Assembly: GCF_039832105.1 (NCBI RefSeq)
Contig: NZ_JBDOHS010000009.1
Location: forward strand, 62,001-126,000
Direction: 5' to 3'
Length of the DNA stretch: 64,000 nt
Source of the DNA: Dorea_A sp016295505
Lineage (GTDB): Bacteria > Bacillota > Clostridia > Lachnospirales > Lachnospiraceae
Notes under the pieces: generated by a model
Told to the model about the DNA's origin: nothing
What the model saw: the letters and a program-made list of their open reading frames with translations, nothing else
Database searches by the model: none
Program-made: the position numbers and the translations under genes
Part shown: piece by piece, positions 44,899-52,369 of the stretch
Position numbering within the stretch: the stretch's first letter is position 1
Layout: every line of letters starts with the position of its first letter

Positions 44899-44957
44899 CG
44901 AAAACAGACAGGCAGTATATATTGGATATAAGAACATGATGTAAAAAGGGGAACGTT

Positions 44958-45737
44958 ATGGAATCAGTACAGGAACAGGTAAGAAAAGATTATGGAAAGA
45001 TTGCTCTGGGAGGGAATCAGGAAACCATTTTAAATGAAGTCGTTTCATCGGAAGAGATGTCAGCCAGTATCGGATATACGGCAGAAGAACTGGCGATGGC
45101 TCCGGAAGGTGCGAATATGGGACTTGGATGTGGCAATCCGCATCGGAAAGCGCATATTCAGACCGGAGAAGTGGTTCTGGATCTGGGGAGCGGTGCCGGT
45201 CTGGACTGTTTTATTGCCGGAAAAGCAGTTGGAAGAAGAGGACGGGTGATCGGCGTGGATATGACGCCGGAGATGTTGTCAAAATCCCGGAAAATAGCGA
45301 AGGAAAACCGGATCCGTAATGTAGAGTTTCGACTGGGAGAGATCGAGAATCTTCCTGTTGCAGATCATACAGCGGATGTATGCATATCCAACTGTGTCAT
45401 CAATCTTTCAGATAACAAGCCGCGCGTATACCGGGAGATTTATCGTGCGCTCAAACCGGGAGGAAGAATCTCCATCTGTGATATTGTAATCATGAAAGAG
45501 CTTACGGAGGAGATGAAGGAAAGTGAAGAGATGCATTCCTGCTGAGTGTCCGGCGCTTCTTCGGTGGAAGAACTGGAAAATATTGTAAAAATGGCCGGAT
45601 TTCAGGATGTGGAGATCACGACAAAGCATGTATCACAAGAATACGAGGAACGATGGGGACGGGAACTTTCTATTGGTGAATATATTATGTCTTCATCTGT
45701 TACGGCAAGGAAGACGCAGCAGGAAAAAAATGATTGA
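44958..45737 (+). CDS. arsM: Arsenite methyltransferase ArsM, probable selenoprotein (TGA = Sec196)
   Basis: A 259-codon SAM methyltransferase read through TGA 45543-45545. Before the TGA are GLGCGNPH (first conserved Cys), the SAM loop LDLGSGAGLDCF, VDMTPEML, ISNCVINLS (second Cys) and KPGGRISICDI. After it the frame continues with VSGASSVEELENIVKMAGF. In ArsM the third conserved Cys directly precedes an I/V-x-GA motif (CxxGA); here TGA is in that position, so U replaces C. A SECIS-like hairpin follows at 45549-45577. If instead the TGA terminates, residues 1-195 lack the third thiol and the tail starts at GTG 45546. It would methylate As(III) for detoxification. No ars operon is adjacent. 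Confidence 0.78.
45549..45577 (+). promoter_or_regulatory. Candidate bacterial SECIS element
   Basis: Lower stem TCCGG/CTGGA (45549-45553 with 45573-45577, one G-U), a 3-nt 5-prime bulge (45554-45556), upper stem TTCTTC/GAAGAA (45557-45562 with 45567-45572) and loop GGTG (45563-45566). The loop begins 17 nt after the TGA and with GG. A loop 16-37 nt from the UGA with G in its first two positions is the usual bacterial SECIS description (from memory). The hairpin lies inside the coding sequence, as bacterial SECIS elements do. Confidence 0.65.
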
Positions 45738-45758
45738 CTTTACCAGGAGGTATCCGTT

Positions 45759-46145
45759 ATGCAATACGAAGATGAGCAGGATTATATCATGCGTATGATC
45801 AAAGAATCAGTCCGTGTACTTGCCAGTCTGATATTGGGAAAGAAATATGTTCAGGTGACCCTTCCACCGGAAAATAAATATCAGGTATCCGGTTCGAAAG
45901 AACCGGAATGGAAGGAACTGACAGACAATGGGCATATCAATGAAGCGGAAAATAGTTTGCTTGAAAAGATCGACTATCAGAATCAGGCGGATGTGGAGGA
46001 AGCGTTGCTCTTTTATGAGTATGTCAGCAGGAAAGGGAATGATTTTCTGAAGCAATGTAATTATTCGGAAGAAGAGGTTCTGGAGGGATTAAAGAATCTT
46101 GCGAGGCGAAGTGGATATGCAGGAATTCTGGAGATGATAGAATGA
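45759..46145 (+). CDS. Conserved protein, DUF6483-like
   Basis: A 128-residue soluble, mainly helical protein. The N-terminal DEQDYIMRMIKESVRVLASLILGK resembles the start of the DUF6483 family from Firmicutes, a recollection that needs confirming. The rest is charged, with EEALLFYEYVSRKGNDFLKQ. It overlaps the next gene by 4 nt (ATGA), indicating co-translation with the amino-acid exporter, but its role is unknown. Confidence 0.7.
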   Translation: MQYEDEQDYIMRMIKESVRVLASLILGKKYVQVTLPPENKYQVSGSKEPEWKELTDNGHINEAENSLLEKIDYQNQADVEEALLFYEYVSRKGNDFLKQCNYSEEEVLEGLKNLARRSGYAGILEMIE

Positions 46146-47371
46146 GAGAAGGACAAAAGGATATGGATTTCGAAGCATTACTGAATGTAGTTCTGGATAT
46201 CGGAAAAGAGATGGTAAAAAGCGGGGCAGAAACGAACCGTGCGGAAGACAGTATCTATCGAATGATGGAGAGTTACGGCACAGAACAGTGCAATGCTTTT
46301 GTGATCCAGAGTAATATACAGGCGACAATAAAACCGCCGGGAAAGCCTTATATTACACAGATTCGGAGGATACATAAGGTTGGGTTCAATTATGACCGTC
46401 TGGACTATCTGAACAATCTGTCCAGATATATCTGTCAGAATCAACCGTCAGTAAAAGAGATCAGAGAGAAATACAACGAAGTTATGAACCGAAAGCCTCA
46501 GCCGGTATATCTCGCATATCTTGCGGCGATTCTGGGAGGCGTTGGATTCGGTGTATATTTCGGATGTGATGTGGTGGATACTCTGGTCGGTATTGTAATC
46601 TGTGCTCTTGTAGAAGTATATTTTGGAAATATACTTGGGAAAAAGGAAGACAACCTTGCGGTATATAATATTATCGTCGCCTTTCTGTCGGCGGCTGCAG
46701 TTTTTCTGGTGGCCAGGTTCGGACTGGGGCATCATCCGGACAGAATCGTTCTGGGATTGAATATGGTACTGATCAGTGGTCTTGGCGTTACAAACGGGAT
46801 TCGGGATGTGCTGGACCGGGCTTATCTTTCAGGAATACTGAACATTGCTCATGCGTGTCTTGGAGCAGTCGCGATTGCCTGTGGGACCGGGCTTGCAATG
46901 CTGTTGTTTGAAGGGGATATGTATGAAATGTATATTGCACCAAGCATTGCGGTACAGCTGATATCCTGTGGTGTGGCAAGTATGGGATTTGCACTGGTTT
47001 TTAAGGCGGCACTGTGGCAGTCTTTCTGGGCGGGAATCGGCGGCCTGATTAACTGTGGGTGCTATCTTCTGGTTCAGCATTATTATGAAAATGATATGGC
47101 AGCTGTACTTGCAGGAGCAACATTTGTGGCAGCTTATTCCTACATAATGTCCCGGGTTCACAAAGCACCGGCAACTATATTTCTTACCACGTCGATCATG
47201 CCCGTGATTCCGGGAGCAACCCTGTTCTACCTGATGCATGGGATCGTTCAGGCGGACTATGTGATGGCGAAGCAGCAGACGATTGCGCTCGGGCAGACGT
47301 GTGCGGCGATTGCATTTGGATTTCTGATTGTGGAGATCGCCACACGGTATGTGCGTGCAAAAAAAGTATAG
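46142..47371 (+). CDS. ThrE-type threonine/serine exporter (ThrE1-ThrE2 fusion)
   Basis: A 409-residue protein with an N-terminal DUF1212/ThrE half (VVLDIGKEMVKSGAETNRAE, then IRRIHKVGFNYDRLD) of about 110 soluble residues, followed by ten or so membrane helices in two groups. The C-terminal half matches the ThrE_2 unit (STIMPVIPG-like TTSIMPVIPGATLFYL). It should export threonine/serine or a related amino acid. The two units are often separate genes; here they are one chain. ATGA overlap with the preceding gene. Confidence 0.88.
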   Translation: MREGQKDMDFEALLNVVLDIGKEMVKSGAETNRAEDSIYRMMESYGTEQCNAFVIQSNIQATIKPPGKPYITQIRRIHKVGFNYDRLDYLNNLSRYICQNQPSVKEIREKYNEVMNRKPQPVYLAYLAAILGGVGFGVYFGCDVVDTLVGIVICALVEVYFGNILGKKEDNLAVYNIIVAFLSAAAVFLVARFGLGHHPDRIVLGLNMVLISGLGVTNGIRDVLDRAYLSGILNIAHACLGAVAIACGTGLAMLLFEGDMYEMYIAPSIAVQLISCGVASMGFALVFKAALWQSFWAGIGGLINCGCYLLVQHYYENDMAAVLAGATFVAAYSYIMSRVHKAPATIFLTTSIMPVIPGATLFYLMHGIVQADYVMAKQQTIALGQTCAAIAFGFLIVEIATRYVRAKKV

Positions 47372-47390
47372 AAGAAAATTGAAAAATCAC

Positions 47391-47421
47391 TTGACCCTGA
47401 CGTTGCGTCATACCTCATAAT
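47391..47421 (+). promoter_or_regulatory. MerR-type promoter with 19-nt spacer
   Basis: TTGACC (47391-47396) and CATAAT (47416-47421) are 19 nt apart, and the spacer holds the dyad TGACG-TTG-CGTCA (47398-47410). This is a typical MerR-family activator site and lies just ahead of a MerR/TipAS gene. Confidence 0.85.
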
Positions 47422-47456
47422 GTACTCACACGGGAGGAAGCAGGAGGAGAGGGAAA

Positions 47457-48182
47457 ATGAGAACAGTACATGAAGTCAGTAAACTCACAGGTGTAAGTGT
47501 GCGCACACTTCATTATTATGATGCAATAGATCTGTTAAAACCGGCAAAGGTGACAGAAGCAGGCTATCGGCTGTATGACGATACAGCGCTTGGTCGTTTA
47601 CAGAGTATATTACTGTTTCGGGAGCTTAGGTTCCCTCTGAAGGAGATCAGGGAGATACTGGACAGTCCAAATTTTAATCCGGCAGAAGCATTGGAACAGC
47701 AGATCACACTTCTGGAGCTGCAGAAGAAGCACATCGAAAAACTGATCGCATTTGCCCGTGAAATCCAGGAGAAAGGAGTCTATAAAATGGAGTTTGACGC
47801 TTTTGATAAAAGTGAATGGAACCAGTATGCCGAGGAAGTTAAGGAAAGATGGGGACAGACCAGAGCCTACGAAGAATGTGAGGAGAAAATGAAAGAAAAA
47901 ACAGAGAATGAGGTCAGAGACACAGCAGATCAGATGATGGAGATCTTTGCGGAAATCGGAAAATTGCAGCATCTTTCACCTGAGGATAACCGTGTACAGG
48001 AAAAGATCGAAACATTACAGTCATTTATTTCAGAACATTATTATACCTGCACCAAGGAAATATTAAGCGGCCTGGGACAGATGTATGTCGGTGATGAGCG
48101 TATGAAGCGTAATATTGATAAAGCCGGCGGCGACGGAACCGCTGAATTTGCCGCTCAGGCAATCGAGATATTTGTACATTAG
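47457..48182 (+). CDS. MerR family regulator with TipAS antibiotic-recognition domain
   Basis: A 241-residue activator. Residues 1-70 are a MerR winged helix (VHEVSKLTGVSVRTLHYYDAI). A coiled coil spans about 75-110, and residues 120-241 form a TipAS domain (ISEHYYTCTKEILSGLGQMY, then GTAEFAAQAIEIF). Related regulators (TipAL, Mta) bind thiopeptides or other drugs and activate efflux or themselves. A 19-nt-spacer MerR promoter lies upstream. Regulated targets other than itself are not obvious; the gene converges with another MerR gene. Confidence 0.92.
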   Translation: MRTVHEVSKLTGVSVRTLHYYDAIDLLKPAKVTEAGYRLYDDTALGRLQSILLFRELRFPLKEIREILDSPNFNPAEALEQQITLLELQKKHIEKLIAFAREIQEKGVYKMEFDAFDKSEWNQYAEEVKERWGQTRAYEECEEKMKEKTENEVRDTADQMMEIFAEIGKLQHLSPEDNRVQEKIETLQSFISEHYYTCTKEILSGLGQMYVGDERMKRNIDKAGGDGTAEFAAQAIEIFVH

Positions 48183-48219
48183 TAAACAGGAGGCAACCAG
48201 TAATTGCCTCCTGTTTACT
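48181..48219. terminator. Bidirectional terminator shared by two convergent MerR genes
   Basis: Perfect 16-bp arms (48181-48196 and 48204-48219, AGTAAACAGGAGGCAA and its complement) surround a 7-nt loop. The left arm includes the stop of the plus-strand MerR gene, and the right arm overlaps the last codons of the minus-strand MerR gene, so both transcripts end in it. Confidence 0.8.
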
Positions 48220-48508
48220 TTGAAGGATTAAATGGAAGCATCTTTTCTTCTTCATCCAGCTGCTGCAGCCGTTCTTTTACCGCGTCCTCCAGAGCCAATC
48301 CTCTTTTATTCAAATCTTTGATATCTGTGATCGATATGCCGAGAAGGCGAAGAACCTTGATTCGTTCCAGTTGCCGCAGATCTTCTTCGGAATATTCCCG
48401 ATAATTATTTTCATCGTTTCGATGAGGAGTCATAAGACCTTCTCTTTCATAATAACGGATGTTTGTTTTTTTGATGCCGGTTCGGGTTTCCAGTTCTTTT
48501 ATCTTCAT
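48215..48508 (-). CDS. Short MerR family regulator
   Basis: A 97-residue protein with only a MerR winged helix (IKELETRTGIKKTNIRYYEREGL, here given as a helix-turn-helix plus wing NNYREYSEEDLRQLERIKVLRLLG) and a short coiled coil; no effector domain. Short MerR proteins often respond to metal or thiol state or act as partners of larger ones. Its own promoter has a 19-nt spacer. It converges on the TipAS-type MerR gene with a shared terminator. Confidence 0.88.
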   Translation of the reverse strand: MKIKELETRTGIKKTNIRYYEREGLMTPHRNDENNYREYSEEDLRQLERIKVLRLLGISITDIKDLNKRGLALEDAVKERLQQLDEEEKMLPFNPSK

Positions 48509-48540
48509 TGGAATTCACCTCTTTCATTGATGTTATGGAC

Positions 48541-48571
48541 ATTATATGGGGTGGAGTAACTGGAAGGTCAA
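48541..48571 (-). promoter_or_regulatory. MerR-type promoter with 19-nt spacer (minus strand)
   Basis: On the minus strand TTGACC (48571-48566) is followed after 19 nt by TATAAT (48546-48541), giving an overlong spacer typical of MerR-controlled promoters, and it lies directly upstream of the short MerR gene. Confidence 0.75.
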
Positions 48572-48758
48572 GAGATTTTTCAAAAAAATAGCGTAAATTT
48601 TCTAAAATAGAAAACATGCGTAGATTTTTAGAGATAAGTCACAAAAATTTAGGTCGAAATCTATGCCAAACAGGAGTATAATATAAGCAATAGAAACATG
48701 AGATGAATATTTGCTCCATGCAAGGGAATCTCTAGGTGAAATAAAGGAGAGAAGCATT

Positions 48759-49382
48759 ATGGAAATTAAAAAAATTACTGACAAAGAATTTGCACAATAT
48801 GGACGTGTTCTCGATGCACATTATGATTTTAATGCAATCATCGAGACCATGGGCAATTATGAGATCCCGGAGGATGTAGTATATGTACCGTCTGTTCCGG
48901 AACTGGAGACCGGAAGAACTTCGATTGATATTAAGATGCGCTTCTTTGGGGAGATGCCGACACAGATCGGATATTGTATTGGAAAGAATACAAAACTGAA
49001 TGCTCTGGAATATCACAGATCTTCTGAGATTGATATTGCAATTACAGATTTGATTCTTCTTCTTGGAAAACAGCAGGATATTGAGGATTTGTTTACATAT
49101 GATACAAGCAAGGTAGAGGCATTTTTTGTCCCGGCCGGCGTTGGCGTAGAACTTTATGCGACCACTTTACATTATGCACCTTGTAATGCAGATGACAACG
49201 GTTTCAAATGTGTAGTAGCTCTGCCGAAAGATACGAATACAGACCTGATGACATGCCACAGTAGATCTTTTGACGACAAGTTGCTTTTTGCAAAGAACAA
49301 ATGGCTGATCGCACATGAAGAAGCAAAGATCGAGGGTGCAGTCAATGGATTGGTAGGAGAGAACATCGATCTGGCAAAATAA
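48759..49382 (+). CDS. DUF4867 family protein (cupin-like)
   Basis: A 207-residue soluble protein resembling the DUF4867 family, distantly like ureidoglycolate lyase: IKKITDKEFAQYGRVLDAHY start, FGEMPTQIGYCIGKNTKLNALEYHRSSE, then FFVPAGVGVELYATTLHYAPC. The His/Glu-bearing strands suggest a cupin-like barrel that could bind a metal, but no reaction is established from sequence. AAAGGAGAG precedes ATG. It stands alone, followed by an RNA hairpin. Confidence 0.75.
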   Translation: MEIKKITDKEFAQYGRVLDAHYDFNAIIETMGNYEIPEDVVYVPSVPELETGRTSIDIKMRFFGEMPTQIGYCIGKNTKLNALEYHRSSEIDIAITDLILLLGKQQDIEDLFTYDTSKVEAFFVPAGVGVELYATTLHYAPCNADDNGFKCVVALPKDTNTDLMTCHSRSFDDKLLFAKNKWLIAHEEAKIEGAVNGLVGENIDLAK

Positions 49383-49460
49383 TGTGAGATATATGTTCTG
49401 TTTTTGTTCAAAATGACCTTTGAAAAATATTTTAAAAATATGATATAATCCATATACAAC

Positions 49461-49508
49461 GAGTAGCATTCCCGCGTAAATCCAGTTGGGAATGCTGCTC
49501 TTTTTATT
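49461..49508 (+). ncRNA. Terminator-like RNA element A with conserved loop
   Basis: GAGTAGCATTCCC (49461-49473) pairs with GGGAATGCTGCTC (49488-49500), one wobble, followed by TTTTTATT. The loop begins GCGTAAATCCAG. The same loop motif, with an unrelated stem, occurs at 49775-49825 just upstream of the next gene. A conserved loop with changing stems suggests a structured RNA or attenuator rather than a chance terminator. Confidence 0.55.
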
Positions 49509-49529
49509 ATGTGAAACGGAGGTTTTCGA

Positions 49530-49768
49530 ATGAAACGTGTAAAAGCGGCATGTATATGTCAGACATTGCATTTTATGTTGAAAGAAGATGTGGGTCATGA
49601 TTATGCTGTGGATCTTGTAAAGCATGAGGTAGAACAGTACAAAAAGGACTGGAGCGACATCATACACAGTATAAGATCATCGAAGAGACGGAACAGTCAG
49701 ATGGATCTATTATGATAAAGATAATCAAACAGTATAATGCAAGTCCGGTTGGAAATTATCTGGACTAA
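49530..49768 (+). pseudogene. Small conserved protein gene with a 1-bp frameshift
   Basis: ATG 49530 opens a frame reading KRVKAACICQTLHFMLKEDV and later HEVEQYKK. After the five-A run 49641-49645 the annotated frame becomes unlike the family and stops at 49715, while the -1 frame reads LERHHTQYKIIEETEQSDGS and ends INSPVGNYLD-like (NASPVGNYLD) at TAA 49766-49768. Restoring one A would give a continuous protein of about 79 residues like small Lachnospiraceae proteins I recall. It is either a frameshifted gene or a homopolymer sequencing error; CAAAAAG is not a full slippery heptamer. Function unknown. Confidence 0.7.
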
Positions 49769-49774
49769 TAAGAA

Positions 49775-49825
49775 AGCGTGTAGCCTCTGGCGTAAATCCG
49801 GCAAAAGAGGATGCACGCTTTTTTT
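49775..49825 (+). ncRNA. Terminator-like RNA element B with the same conserved loop
   Basis: AGCGTG (49775-49780) and CCTCT (49784-49788) pair with AGAGG (49806-49810) and CACGCT (49814-49819), followed by TTTTTT. The loop contains GCGTAAATCCGG, matching the loop of element A at 49461. It lies 32 nt upstream of the MATE-kinase fusion start, so it could act as a leader attenuator for it. Confidence 0.55.
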
Positions 49826-49856
49826 AGTGATAAAAAATGAAAAGAAGGTGAAACCA

Positions 49857-50870
49857 ATGGAAACAAAATCAAATCAATTTTTAGGGGAGACAGAAATTGG
49901 CATATTAATGAGAAAATATGCGGTTCCCTGTATCATTTCGTTACTGGTAGGTGCATTGTATAATATCGTGGATCAGATCTTCATTGCCAATGCCAGTTAT
50001 CTGGGTTCATATGGAAATGCGGCCAATACAGTGGTATTTCCACTGACGGTTGTTGCACTGGCCATTGCAGTTATGATTGGAGACGGATGCTGTGCATTTG
50101 TCAGTATCTCTCTGGGAAAAAAGGAAACAAAGACTGCAAAACAGAGTGTTGGAAATGCAGTTGTCATGCTGCTTGTCAGCAGTATTGTTCTGACTGTAAT
50201 ATATCTGATCTTTTCTGATCAGATTATCGCAATGTTTGGCGGAACCGTTAATGAAGAAACGTATCTGCATTCAAAAGAATATTTCTTCTATATTTCTCTT
50301 GGAATTATTACAATCAGTCGTGAGTTCGGAAGCGGAGGACGAACGATAGGAAAAAAAGTGGCAGAAAAACTGGAGATTCCTTGCTATGACAGCGAGTTAA
50401 TTCATAAAATTGCTGTAGAAAGCGGATTTGCAGAAAAGTATATTGAGGATGCCGGTAAGTATGCACCGGGTGGATTCCTTTCTCCTGCATTTTCCAACCG
50501 GGCATTTGGTCCTACCAATGAAGATTATCTGTGGCAGATTCAATATAAGATCATAACAGAACTGGCAGAAAAGGGCCCCTGTGTAATCGTAGGAAGATGT
50601 GCGGATTATATTCTGCGTGATAAGGCCGATTGTCTGAAAGTGTTTATTCATGCAAGTATGGATTTTCGTGCAAAACGAATTGTTGAGATATATGGAGAGC
50701 AGGAGAAAACTCCGATGCAGCGTCTAAAGGAAAAGGACAAACGCCGCGCGGCTTATCATCGTTTTTACACGGATATGAAGTGGGGACACGCACAGAACTA
50801 TCATATAACTCTGGACAGTGGAGAACTTGGAATTGATAAATGCGTGGAGATTCTTCAGAGTCTGTATTAA
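49857..50870 (+). CDS. In-frame fusion of a MATE N-terminus to a cytidylate-kinase-like domain
   Basis: A 337-residue chimera. Residues 1-149 are the first four or so helices of a MATE exporter (FLGETEIGILMRKYAVPCII, ALYNIVDQIFIA, GDGCCAFVSISLGKKE, EYFFYISLGI). From residue 150 the chain is a cytidylate-kinase-like P-loop protein: ITISREFGSGGRTIGKKVAE (its own usual start), VIVGRCADYILRD and FRAKRIVEIYGEQ. The join is at 50304-50309. The MATE half lacks eight or more helices, so transport is unlikely. An internal deletion joining two adjacent genes or a larger fusion explains it. ATG 49857 follows GAAGGTG. Confidence 0.8.
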   Translation: METKSNQFLGETEIGILMRKYAVPCIISLLVGALYNIVDQIFIANASYLGSYGNAANTVVFPLTVVALAIAVMIGDGCCAFVSISLGKKETKTAKQSVGNAVVMLLVSSIVLTVIYLIFSDQIIAMFGGTVNEETYLHSKEYFFYISLGIITISREFGSGGRTIGKKVAEKLEIPCYDSELIHKIAVESGFAEKYIEDAGKYAPGGFLSPAFSNRAFGPTNEDYLWQIQYKIITELAEKGPCVIVGRCADYILRDKADCLKVFIHASMDFRAKRIVEIYGEQEKTPMQRLKEKDKRRAAYHRFYTDMKWGHAQNYHITLDSGELGIDKCVEILQSLY

Positions 50871-50890
50871 GAATCATGGATATGATCCAG

Positions 50891-50931
50891 AAGCCGGGAA
50901 GAAATCAGCAAAAAGGATTTCTTCCCGGCTT
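50891..50931. terminator. Perfect 16-bp hairpin between convergent genes
   Basis: AAGCCGGGAAGAAATC (50891-50906) and its complement (50916-50931) enclose a 9-nt loop. T-runs are short on both sides, but the position between convergent stops and the very stable stem suggest a bidirectional terminator. Confidence 0.65.
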
Positions 50932-50951
50932 TATCAAAGTAATCAATATAC

Positions 50952-52217
50952 TCATACTAACTCGGCAATTCTGGATACTCCAACGTAGATTTCGGATATC
51001 TTAAACCAGGTACGATAATCAACTTCTCCGGTCTGTGGCAGTCCAAAGACAGATTGAAATACCCGGACAGCTTCGGCGGTTGCAGGACCGTAGACGCCAT
51101 CCATCGTAACCTTTGGAATTGCAGGGTAAGCACCGGCGATGACATTGAGCTGTTCCTGCATCTGGCGGACTTTCTGACCGGAAGAGCCGATCTCAAGGGT
51201 ATAACCCGGCCAGGAGGAAGGGATGCCGGAGATGGCTTCTGCTGTGTTGATGTACATATCATCCCCATAATAATAGCGAAGGATCTCAATCGGGGAATAT
51301 CCCTGTTCTCCAAGAGACAGACTGCCCCATTGGGTCATCCAGTTCGGACACTGTACCTGTCTTCCGTCACAGTACTGGGTCAGAATTGGCTGGCGCACAT
51401 TGGGACGGGACAGATAATCTGCAAATAATTCATCCACGATCAGTGAGATCGTGTCATAGATGTTGCGCTCCGGAATCCACTTGTGATCGAATGCAGTAGA
51501 GGATGTGATCGTAAAGTCGTAGCCTTTGTTTCGGTACCACTCCGTATACACACGGTTCAGAGTAAAAGACATGATCGCCAGAACATTTGCCCGAATAGTA
51601 TCAGCAGGCCATGTGGCGTAAATCTCGCTGGAAGCAACATTTTTAATATAGTCCTTGTATTTCACATAATAATTGCGGGCAGTCGTATCACGGGGGCTTC
51701 CGTCGTGAACGACGATGTATTCCGGGACAACGACACGGCTTAATACGATCTCGCCGGTTTCTGTAGTTGGTTTGATCTCTTCTTCGGGTATTTTTGCCGG
51801 ATAAGTTCCATATAATGTATGTGCAGGAATCACAAAGACGCTTTCTGAAGGTTCAGGAGTGTCCATTGGTCTGAGAGAAATATTCTGAATTGCTGTAATG
51901 GTTGGAAGAATCTCTGTTCCTGCAATACTGACCGGTTCATATCCGGGGGCAGAGACATTTAGCGTATATTCGGCATAAGGCTGTTCTTCACTGCGGGAAT
52001 CCAGACTGTAGTCGAGGGGAGGAGCATCCAGTTCAATGGTCTCGGTCTGCCCGGAGGAATCTGTCTTAAGCTGTTCGATCGGACTGTCAGGGACTCCGGT
52101 ATAAGAGATAGAGATGGAGGCGCCGGACACGGGGTAGGCAGTGATGTCAGATGTTATATTGATCTGCAGCCGCCCCTTGTCGGGAGTATCCTGCGCGGTG
52201 GCGTTGAAAGCGTTCAT
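50952..52217 (-). CDS. SpoIID/LytB-like protein with C-terminal peptidoglycan-binding domain
   Basis: A 421-residue protein. Residues 15-130 are beta-rich repeats (LQINITSDITAYPVSGASIS). A middle region at about 185-330 resembles SpoIID/LytB proteins: YIKNVASSEIYATWPADTIR and LAIMSFTLNRVYTEWY. The C-terminal 70 residues are a peptidoglycan-binding type 1 domain (GSSGQKVRQMQEQLNVIAG, then TMDGVYGPATAEAVRVFQ). No signal peptide is evident, although members often act on the wall or spore cortex. GAGGTAA lies before ATG on its strand. Function is likely wall-associated; exact role unknown. Confidence 0.75.
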   Translation of the reverse strand: MNAFNATAQDTPDKGRLQINITSDITAYPVSGASISISYTGVPDSPIEQLKTDSSGQTETIELDAPPLDYSLDSRSEEQPYAEYTLNVSAPGYEPVSIAGTEILPTITAIQNISLRPMDTPEPSESVFVIPAHTLYGTYPAKIPEEEIKPTTETGEIVLSRVVVPEYIVVHDGSPRDTTARNYYVKYKDYIKNVASSEIYATWPADTIRANVLAIMSFTLNRVYTEWYRNKGYDFTITSSTAFDHKWIPERNIYDTISLIVDELFADYLSRPNVRQPILTQYCDGRQVQCPNWMTQWGSLSLGEQGYSPIEILRYYYGDDMYINTAEAISGIPSSWPGYTLEIGSSGQKVRQMQEQLNVIAGAYPAIPKVTMDGVYGPATAEAVRVFQSVFGLPQTGEVDYRTWFKISEIYVGVSRIAELV

Positions 52218-52311
52218 ATATTACCTCATGAAAAATCTGTCACTTATATAATATGAAGGGGAAATGAATTGGTTACATTAGCTGAAGTGTGCTCCCTGTC
52301 ATTTATAAAAC

Positions 52312-52340
52312 TTGTATAATTGTATGAAAAAAGGTATAAT
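52312..52340 (+). promoter_or_regulatory. Promoter of the transglutaminase-like gene
   Basis: TTGTAT (52312-52317), 17 nt and TATAAT (52335-52340) fit a sigma-A promoter 30 nt before the start codon at 52370. Confidence 0.65.
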
Positions 52341-52369
52341 AATTCATCATAATACATATGGGGGAAGCT

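Noticed and set aside
45543..45545. TGA read as tryptophan (alternative genetic code)
   Set aside because: Many genes here end at TGA with an immediately following gene, so TGA is a normal stop; the Cys-aligned position and the hairpin favour selenocysteine.
49641..49647. Programmed -1 frameshift at CAAAAAG
   Set aside because: The canonical heptamer A-AAA-AAG needs six A; only five are present and no downstream stimulatory structure was evident.
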